Source: an uncultured Bacilli bacterium
Lineage (GTDB): Bacteria > Bacillota_I > Bacilli_A > RFN20 > CAG-826
Reading direction: 5' to 3'
NCBI GenBank assembly: GCA_934162685.1
Contig: CAKPJO010000020.1
Span: 1-13,976, forward strand
DNA length: 13,976 nt
Part shown: positions 7,325 to 13,976 of the stretch, one piece after another
Numbering within the stretch: the stretch's first letter is position 1
Layout: each line of letters starts with the position of its first letter
Notes under the pieces: generated by a model
What the model was told of the DNA's origin: nothing
The model's database searches: none
What the model saw: only the letters and a program-made list of their open reading frames with translations
Translations under genes and position numbers: made by a program

Positions 7325-7368
7325 TCTTCTTATACTTTAGTATAAGAAAGATACAAGTGTATAACTTG
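7325..7368 (+). promoter_or_regulatory. Two successive hairpins in the subtilase mRNA leader
   Basis: Hairpin 1 pairs CTTATAC (7329-7335) with GTATAAG (7340-7346) around a TTTA loop and extends by TCTT (7325-7328) against AAAGA (7347-7351) with a bulge. Hairpin 2 pairs CAAGT (7354-7358) with ACTTG (7364-7368), and its last base is the first G of the ribosome site. This could affect mRNA stability or translation. It matches no riboswitch class that I recognise. Confidence 0.45.
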
Positions 7369-7374
7369 GGAGGT
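7368..7374 (+). promoter_or_regulatory. Strong Shine-Dalgarno that fixes the subtilase start
   Basis: GGGAGGT lies 6 nt before the ATG at 7381. It is the strongest ribosome site in the window and fixes the start of the third gene. Confidence 0.85.
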
Positions 7375-7380
7375 AAATAA

Positions 7381-10300
7381 ATGGTAAACAAACATAAAAG
7401 TGCTAAAAAGACGATTTGTGCCTCGTTTTTAGGCTTAATTTTACTAGGTAGTAGTGCTGCACCATTAATTAATATGGTAAATAATAGTACCATAACTAAC
7501 ACTTCTACCTCAAAAGTAAACAAAATTAATTTCGATGAAGTGTTGAAGAACATTAAATATGATTTTTCTAACAACTTTAATGATTCAGTATTAGTAAATA
7601 GTGCAACTAATTCATCAAAAGCTAAAAGTCAAAAAGTAAGAGTTATTATTGAAATTGATGATAAAGCTTTAGTTGATGAATTCCAAAGTCAAAAGACTTT
7701 TTTAACGTTACCAAACTTTGTTGATTCAAAGGAAGGAATAACTGCATATAATGAAATGGCAAATGATCAACTATCATTAGCTAATGATTTATTAACTAAA
7801 GGCTTAGTTGAATCAGTTGATGGTAATTATACTGTTTTATTAAATGGTATACAAGCCACTACAACTTATGGAAAATTAGATCAAATTAGATCATTAACTG
7901 GTGTTAAAAATGCTTATGTTTCAACAGTTTATGAGGTTGATGAAATTAAACATGCTAGCAACACTAATTTAACAACTACATCAGTTACAACAAATTATAC
8001 AGATATTGATCCTGACACTGGTATTTATAATAACGATACTGAATATGATGGTTCAAATACAATAGTTGCTGTACTAGACTCAGGTTTTGATTATACACAT
8101 GAAGTATTCAATATGGATGTATTAAATCCTGCTAAAACAAAAGATGATATTGCTAATGTCTTAAAAGATACGATGGCTTACAAAATTGAAAATGGAAACA
8201 TAAGTGTCAATGATGTTTATTACTCTTCAAAAATTCCATTTATGTATGACTATGCTGATAAAAAAGTCGATGTAGTTCCTATTGAATCAGATCATGGAAC
8301 TCACGTATCTGGTATCATTGGTGGGGAATCTGATAAAATTAAGGGTATTGCTCCACAAACACAATTCGCTTGGATGAAGGTATTCAGCGATGATGATGGT
8401 GGTGGTGACTCAGTAGATATTGTCACAGCTCTTGAAGATGCCGTATTATTAGGTGTTGATGCTATTAATATGTCACTTGGTGCAATTGGTGGTTATTCAA
8501 GGGAAGTAATTCCTGCAAATGAAGCAAATTCATTAGAAGAAAGAACGAATGCTATTTATGATAAAATAGAACAACAAGGTGTTTCACTAATCATTGCTGC
8601 TGGTAACGAATATTCTTCAGGATATCAATCAACATTAGGTACAAATTCAATTAAAAATCCTGAATCAGGTACAATTGGATCACCAGGTTCTTATTCTGCA
8701 TCATTAACTGTTGCTTCAATCAATGGAACACTTGATCCTTATGCTTTAGTAAATGGTGAGGAAAGCAAATCAATTTTCTTTACCGATGCAACAGATTCAA
8801 AGCAAACTGAATACTACTTCATCGATCACTTATTTAAAAAAGTTGAAGAAGAAGGCTTACAATATAATAGCGATGGAACAATTGATATTCCTTATTCTGT
8901 AATTCCAGGCTTTGGTATCAATGCAAACTATACTGGCGCAAATAAAGATATGACTGGTAAAATTGCTATTGTTAAAAGAGGTGGTAACGTATCTTTTGAA
9001 GATAAGTTGCTTGCTGCTTATTCACATGGTGCATTAGGAATTCTTGTTTATAACAACGTTTCTGGTGTAATTAGGATGACTTGTGGTGATGAATTATTTA
9101 TTCCAGTTGCTGCAATTTCTATGGATTCAGGTAACTCAATTATTGAAAATGGTAAGACTGGCACATTAAGATTCAAAAAAGATTATAAAGCCGGTCCATT
9201 TATGAGTGATTTCTCATCTTGGGGACCACTTCCTGATTTAACATTAAAACCTGAAATCACTGCTCATGGTGGAAATATTTATTCATCAATTTTAGGAAAT
9301 AAATACGATAAGATGTCAGGAACTTCAATGGCAACACCAAACACTTGTGGTATTGTTATTGTAATACGTGAATATGTTAAAACAAATTGGCCAGAATTAA
9401 CTCCAGCAGAAGTTACAAATATGGTTAATCAATTATTAATGTCAACAGCAATTATCTGTAAAAATGAAGTTGGAAATCCTTACTCTGTTAGAAAACAAGG
9501 AGCAGGACTTGCAACAATGATGAATGCTGTTAAAACAAATGCTTATTTATATGTAAAAGGTCAAACTAAGTCAAAGCTTGAACTTGGTGATGATAAAGAA
9601 AAAACAGGTAAATATGTTGCTTCATTTACATTAAGAAATATTTCAAATACTGAAATGACTTATGATGTAAGTAACTTAACAATGACTGAAACAGTTTCAT
9701 CAGATGATAAATCAGTTGCAGAAACAGCTCATATGTTTAATCCGTCTATGAGTGTTAAAGTTGATAGCAACTTAAAGTTAAATGGTACAAAAGTTAGTGT
9801 TCCAAAAAATAGTGAAGGCACAGTTGAGGTAACACTACAATTAACTGATGAAGAAAAGAAATATATTGACAAGAATTTTGAAAATGGCATGTATGTTGAA
9901 GGTTATATTACTTTAAATAACTTAACTGCAACTGATGATGCTGCCGTTAACTTATCAATTCCATTCCTTGCATTTTATGGAGATTGGTTAAAAGCACCAA
10001 TGTTTGATAAAACTTACTATGAAGTTGAAAAAGATAGAGTAGATGCTTCAATTAGTGAAAAAGATAAAACTGTAGCTGATATGTATGCTACAACGCCTTA
10101 TGGAAAATATGGACTTTACTACATTATTCCACTTGGTGGTTATCTTTATGAAATGGATCAATCTAAATATGAATTAATTGGCGCTAGTGAAGATAAAGCA
10201 GCAATTTCAAATGATGCTGACAATGCAATCTACCAATTATATTCTGTTTATGCTGGACTACTTCGTGGTGCAAAAGAAATGACAATGACTGTTACAGATG

Positions 10301-13300
10301 TAAATACTGGAAAAGTTATTTATGAATTAACTACTTATAATAATAAAAAATCAACTTATTATAATGGTAGAACAATGCCGTATAATTATAGTTATGATTT
10401 ACCAATGACAAATAGTGATGGTTCTTCATTTGCCAACAATACTAAACTTGAGATAAAAATGGTTGCTAAGCTTGACTATGCAAATGGTGAAAAAGCAACA
10501 AATAATGTATTTACATCAACATTCTATGTTGACTATGAAGCTCCAACACTTGAAAAAGTTAACTATGTAAAAGAATGGGATAAATCAGATAAGAAATATA
10601 AATATTATATTGATCTTGATGTGTCTGATAATAGATATGTTCAATCAGTTAGACCATGTGCATTGATTGATGGAAAATTAGCATCATTAGATGATTATCC
10701 AATTCCTGTATATCAAAATGCCGCAAATCAAACAACAACTGTAAGAGTTGAAATAACTGATTACTTTAGCAGCTTAAAAAAATCAACATATTCTGATGCT
10801 ATTTTCTTTGTAATTGATGATTATGCATTAAATTCAAATATTTATTATGTTGCCTTAAATGGTGCTGATAATGAAAATTTAGCCTTTAACGACAAGCAAA
10901 TAGAAGTTCAAAAGAACTCAATAATTGACTTAAATGATTATGTAAATGTTGAAAATGCAATGCTAAACAATTTCACTTGGACTAGTTCAAACGAAAAAAT
11001 TGTTACAGTTGATAATGGTAAAGCATATGGAGTAAGTAAAGGTATTGCTACAATTACTGGTAAATCTGAACTTTATAAAACAAATGTTCAAGTAAGAGTT
11101 AAAGTATTAGACAACAATACAAACAATAATGCTTCCATTGAAAAATTATCATATATCAACTTTAAAACTCTTAAAGTATTTGATGATGATTTTGAAAGCA
11201 TGACACTTACAAAAAAGGATTCTATTAATTATATTCCTGACAGTAAATCATTTGAAATTTACCCTAGTGAAAGTTTCCAATTATATTATGATTTACAACC
11301 TTGGTATGTTGATAAAAATAAAATTAAAGTGGAATACACATCATCAAATGATGAATTTGTATCTGTAACACAAGATGGAGTTGTTGTTGCATTGAAGGAA
11401 ACTAAAACTCCAATTAATATTAAAATTACTGCTTATGAAAATGATGTTGAAACTGTATTTACAGATTCAGTATCAGTTAGTGTTAAAGATCCATTTGTAA
11501 GAAGTGGCATTGTCTTAACATCTTATAGAGGCTTTGGTGGCGATATAATTGTTCCTGATGATTTAGGAATCCAATATATTGGTCCATATGCATTCTCTCA
11601 TTATAATTATGGTGGCTTAGATAAGGATGGATATGCTATACAAATTCCAATTGGAAATGATGATATTACAAGCATTGTATTACCAAAAGGCTTAAAATAT
11701 ATCCAAGAAGGTGCATTTTCTAACTTAAGTGCTTTAAAGAGTGTTGTATTACCAGAAGAAACTACAGATATTTATGTTAGTGCTTTCGATAATTGTACAT
11801 CACTTGAATCTATAAATCTTAATAATGTTGTAAAAATTGAAAATTATGCATTTAGAAATTGTGTTAAACTATCTAACATTAATAAAGATGGACAAGAAAA
11901 TGGAAAAGATTTATCTAATGTGGTAACAATTGGTAAAAATGCCTTTGATAGCACTGCAATTAGTAATGTAAACTTAGAAAGCTTAAGAGTTTCCTTCGCT
12001 AATTCATTCGCCAATACAAAGGATTTAACAAATGCTACTATTTATGAATTAACACCTATTAATAAATCAATGTTTGAAAATTCTGGAATTATTAATTTAG
12101 AGATTGCTCAAAGTGTCATTGCTAAAGATTCATTCAAAGATAATAAGCAATTGCAAGCTGTTACATTTACAAATAGTAATGTAACAATTAATAAATCTGC
12201 ATTTGAAAACACACCTCTATTAACAAGTGTTAAATTTACAAATACAACAAAACTTGTAATTGGTAGCAATGCATTTACAAATTCTAATATAAAAACATTA
12301 GAATTACCATCATGTGATGTATATCTTGATGATGAAGCATTCAATAATTCAAATATTGAAAGTTTAGTTTTAAATGCTAATACAAAATTATATTTCAATG
12401 GCACTCCATTTATTAATAATAATAACTTCCAAAGTATTAAAATTAATGGTGCAAATGCTAATTATGAGGTAGTTGATAACGTTTTATACAATAAAAACAT
12501 GGACACAATCTTATTAGTTCCAAATAATGCTAATGTAACTATTTCTTCTACTGTTAAGAAAATTGGATATAGTGCATTTGCTGGAAATAATGCTATTAAG
12601 GATTTAACTATACCAACAACAATTGAAGAAATTGGCGACTATGCTTTTGCATATAGTACAATTGAAAAGGTCAACTTTAACAATACTTCAGCTACACTTG
12701 GTGATTATTTATTCTACTATAGTAGTGTAAACGAAATCACAAATATTGACAACATTAAAACTATCCCTGCATATACATTTACTAATACTAAACTAGTAGA
12801 TGTTAGTCTTGGTGATGATGTAACAATTAAATATGGTGCATTTGCTAATATTGAAACATTAGCAACAGTTGAAATTGGAAATAATGCTACAATTGGTGAT
12901 TACGCTTTCTATCATTCATTCAAAAATGGCGGTACAGCAACATTAAAGAGTGGTACAATTAATGAATTTGCATTTGCAGATAGTAAGCTTAAAATAATTG
13001 ATGCAAGTAAAATTACAACTATTGCAAAAGCAGCTTTCATGAATACAAATATTAGAAATATTGATATTTCAAGCGCTAATGAGGTTGCTGAACTTGCTTT
13101 TGCTAAAAACTACTACTTAATGGAAATTACTTTAGCAAATAATTTAACTACAATTAATAATTCAACTTTTGCAAATTGTGATAATCTAATGGAAATTAAG
13201 AATTCTAATATCACTAAGATTGATGATTATGCTTTCTATGGCGATAATCATCTAGCAAAAATTGATTTAAGCAAGGTTACATCTATTGGTAGATTTGCTT

Positions 13301-13976
13301 TTGCTTCAACATTAAAGGAAGATGCCACTGACAAAACTGCATTAGTTAGCATTGATTTAAGTAATGTTGAAGAAATTAAAGAAAATGCTTTCTACAATAA
13401 TACTGGATTGACAACAGTTGCAAATTTAAATAAATCAAAATTAAGTGAAATCGCAAGTGGTACTTTCAACAATTGTACTTCACTTAAGAATATTGATTTA
13501 AATAATATTACAAAAATTGGAAAGGAAGCATTTAAATTAACATCTTCATTAAATACTGTTAATTTAGATAGTGCTATAACAATTGAAGAAGATGCCTTTA
13601 TTAGTTCAAATATTAATAGCTTATCTTTACCAAATTGTTTATATATTGGTGGCTATGCTTTCTATGCTAACTCATTAAAGGATATTTCAATTCCAAGCGT
13701 TAAAGAAATTGGAAAATCTGCATTTGGATATTCATTATGTTCAACTATTGAATTACCAGAATCATTAGAAAAAATTGGTGAAACAGCCTTTATTTCTAAT
13801 AGTTATTTAACTAACTTTACTGCTAATAATAGCACTGACTATACTTCAGCAAATTGGTTAATTGAAAATGGTGTACTATATACTATTCTTCCAAATGGAG
13901 GATTACAACTTCATACATATCCTCTTGCAAACACAAGATCATCTTATGAAATTAAAGAAGGTACAATTAGAATTGG
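7381..13976 (+). CDS. Giant secreted S8 subtilase (C5a-peptidase/lactocepin type) with BspA-type LRRs, 3'-truncated by window
   Basis: I read the frame codon by codon from the ATG to the window end: 2198 codons with no stop, so the C-terminus is missing. A Sec signal peptide is clear (basic residues 4-10, hydrophobic core 12-23, likely cleavage near SSA-A at 26) with no lipobox. Residues 86-184 resemble an I9-type propeptide that folds and inhibits the protease. The S8 catalytic domain has all key residues: Asp233 (AVLDSGFDYTH), His305 (DHGTHVSGIIG), oxyanion Asn409 (IIAAGNE) and Ser649 (SGTSMATPN). A PA-like insertion (about 505-600, GKIAIVKRGG) lies between Asn409 and Ser649, as in lactocepin and C5a peptidases. 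An Fn3_5-like domain (about 741-880), further beta domains, a BIG2-like domain (about 1175-1242, TWTSSNEKIVTV) and a second Ig-like segment (about 1290-1370) follow. From about 1380 onward it is BspA-type LRR. It should be an active extracellular endopeptidase. The substrate and the cell anchor are not visible. Confidence 0.93.
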   Translation, partial: MVNKHKSAKKTICASFLGLILLGSSAAPLINMVNNSTITNTSTSKVNKINFDEVLKNIKYDFSNNFNDSVLVNSATNSSKAKSQKVRVIIEIDDKALVDEFQSQKTFLTLPNFVDSKEGITAYNEMANDQLSLANDLLTKGLVESVDGNYTVLLNGIQATTTYGKLDQIRSLTGVKNAYVSTVYEVDEIKHASNTNLTTTSVTTNYTDIDPDTGIYNNDTEYDGSNTIVAVLDSGFDYTHEVFNMDVLNPAKTKDDIANVLKDTMAYKIENGNISVNDVYYSSKIPFMYDYADKKVDVVPIESDHGTHVSGIIGGESDKIKGIAPQTQFAWMKVFSDDDGGGDSVDIVTALEDAVLLGVDAINMSLGAIGGYSREVIPANEANSLEERTNAIYDKIEQQGVSLIIAAGNEYSSGYQSTLGTNSIKNPESGTIGSPGSYSASLTVASINGTLDPYALVNGEESKSIFFTDATDSKQTEYYFIDHLFKKVEEEGLQYNSDGTIDIPYSVIPGFGINANYTGANKDMTGKIAIVKRGGNVSFEDKLLAAYSHGALGILVYNNVSGVIRMTCGDELFIPVAAISMDSGNSIIENGKTGTLRFKKDYKAGPFMSDFSSWGPLPDLTLKPEITAHGGNIYSSILGNKYDKMSGTSMATPNTCGIVIVIREYVKTNWPELTPAEVTNMVNQLLMSTAIICKNEVGNPYSVRKQGAGLATMMNAVKTNAYLYVKGQTKSKLELGDDKEKTGKYVASFTLRNISNTEMTYDVSNLTMTETVSSDDKSVAETAHMFNPSMSVKVDSNLKLNGTKVSVPKNSEGTVEVTLQLTDEEKKYIDKNFENGMYVEGYITLNNLTATDDAAVNLSIPFLAFYGDWLKAPMFDKTYYEVEKDRVDASISEKDKTVADMYATTPYGKYGLYYIIPLGGYLYEMDQSKYELIGASEDKAAISNDADNAIYQLYSVYAGLLRGAKEMTMTVTDVNTGKVIYELTTYNNKKSTYYNGRTMPYNYSYDLPMTNSDGSSFANNTKLEIKMVAKLDYANGEKATNNVFTSTFYVDYEAPTLEKVNYVKEWDKSDKKYKYYIDLDVSDNRYVQSVRPCALIDGKLASLDDYPIPVYQNAANQTTTVRVEITDYFSSLKKSTYSDAIFFVIDDYALNSNIYYVALNGADNENLAFNDKQIEVQKNSIIDLNDYVNVENAMLNNFTWTSSNEKIVTVDNGKAYGVSKGIATITGKSELYKTNVQVRVKVLDNNTNNNASIEKLSYINFKTLKVFDDDFESMTLTKKDSINYIPDSKSFEIYPSESFQLYYDLQPWYVDKNKIKVEYTSSNDEFVSVTQDGVVVALKETKTPINIKITAYENDVETVFTDSVSVSVKDPFVRSGIVLTSYRGFGGDIIVPDDLGIQYIGPYAFSHYNYGGLDKDGYAIQIPIGNDDITSIVLPKGLKYIQEGAFSNLSALKSVVLPEETTDIYVSAFDNCTSLESINLNNVVKIENYAFRNCVKLSNINKDGQENGKDLSNVVTIGKNAFDSTAISNVNLESLRVSFANSFANTKDLTNATIYELTPINKSMFENSGIINLEIAQSVIAKDSFKDNKQLQAVTFTNSNVTINKSAFENTPLLTSVKFTNTTKLVIGSNAFTNSNIKTLELPSCDVYLDDEAFNNSNIESLVLNANTKLYFNGTPFINNNNFQSIKINGANANYEVVDNVLYNKNMDTILLVPNNANVTISSTVKKIGYSAFAGNNAIKDLTIPTTIEEIGDYAFAYSTIEKVNFNNTSATLGDYLFYYSSVNEITNIDNIKTIPAYTFTNTKLVDVSLGDDVTIKYGAFANIETLATVEIGNNATIGDYAFYHSFKNGGTATLKSGTINEFAFADSKLKIIDASKITTIAKAAFMNTNIRNIDISSANEVAELAFAKNYYLMEITLANNLTTINNSTFANCDNLMEIKNSNITKIDDYAFYGDNHLAKIDLSKVTSIGRFAFASTLKEDATDKTALVSIDLSNVEEIKENAFYNNTGLTTVANLNKSKLSEIASGTFNNCTSLKNIDLNNITKIGKEAFKLTSSLNTVNLDSAITIEEDAFISSNINSLSLPNCLYIGGYAFYANSLKDISIPSVKEIGKSAFGYSLCSTIELPESLEKIGETAFISNSYLTNFTANNSTDYTSANWLIENGVLYTILPNGGLQLHTYPLANTRSSYEIKEGTIRI
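11518..13976 (+). repeat. BspA-type leucine-rich repeat array (LRR_5), about 31 units
   Basis: After GIVLTSYRGFGGDIIVPDDL, the usual lead-in to such arrays, units of about 20-30 residues recur with the pattern I-G-x-x-A-F-x-(N/G)-(C/S)-x-x-L-x-x-I-x-(L/I)-P. I count about 31 by the A-F or equivalent position. Two places (near 12475-12520 and 13861-13920) carry the longer NVLYNK or GVLYTIL insert with a downstream I-x-x-x-x-(K/R)-I, also typical of BspA-like proteins. The array continues past the window end. In characterised BspA proteins these repeats mediate binding to host proteins or other bacteria. Confidence 0.88.

Noticed and set aside
7218..7574. 118-codon minus-strand frame across the subtilase promoter and signal peptide
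   Set aside because: It overlaps a terminator-promoter gap and the start of a clear gene, and has no ribosome site or recognisable motif. AT-rich DNA gives such hydrophobic shadow frames.
12108..12404. 98-codon minus-strand frame within the LRR array
   Set aside because: It is the antisense of repeated LRR codons inside an uninterrupted coding frame and has no independent support.
1..13976. Mycoplasma-type genetic code suggested by the AT-rich composition
   Set aside because: All Trp codons that I read are TGG and no TGA occurs in frame over more than 4,500 codons.

Overview
The window is a stretch of AT-rich bacterial DNA that holds three very large genes, all on the + strand, all apparently for exported cell-surface proteins. 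No RNA gene, mobile element, CRISPR array or housekeeping gene is visible. Trp is encoded by many TGG codons, no TGA lies in frame, and both visible stops are TAA, so the standard bacterial code fits and a TGA=Trp mollicute is unlikely. Strong AGGA/GGGAGG ribosome sites, sigma-A-like promoters with 17-nt spacers, a Bacillota-type lipobox and the domain types (InlB/Flg_new repeats, collagen-like tracts, lactocepin-type subtilase, BspA-type LRRs) suggest a low-GC Bacillota, perhaps an uncultured gut member of Bacilli/Erysipelotrichia. The taxonomic guess is inference.

Layout: (1) positions 1-2685 are the 3' part of a modular surface protein whose start lies upstream of the window. It ends in a strong hairpin terminator. 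(2) After a 178-nt gap with a promoter and a 5'-leader palindrome, 2864-7162 encodes a complete 1432-aa lipoprotein. Its N-terminal third alternates collagen-like Gly-X-Y tracts with 42-residue spacers. Its C-terminal two thirds are paralogous, module by module, to the first protein. It ends in a second hairpin terminator with a GAAA loop. (3) After a 218-nt gap with a TTGCTT-17-TATAAT promoter and a structured leader, an uninterrupted frame runs from 7381 past the window end (at least 2198 codons). It encodes a secreted subtilisin-family (S8) protease with signal peptide, I9-like propeptide, PA insertion, C5a-peptidase/lactocepin-type Fn3 domains, Ig-like (BIG2-like) domains and more than 800 residues of BspA-type leucine-rich repeats.

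The genes are separated by terminators and have their own promoters, so this looks like a cluster of independently transcribed surface-protein genes rather than an operon. A shared role in adhesion or in handling host or dietary macromolecules is plausible but inferred. The most notable item is the paralogous C-terminal architecture shared by genes 1 and 2, which contains modules that I cannot assign to a named family.
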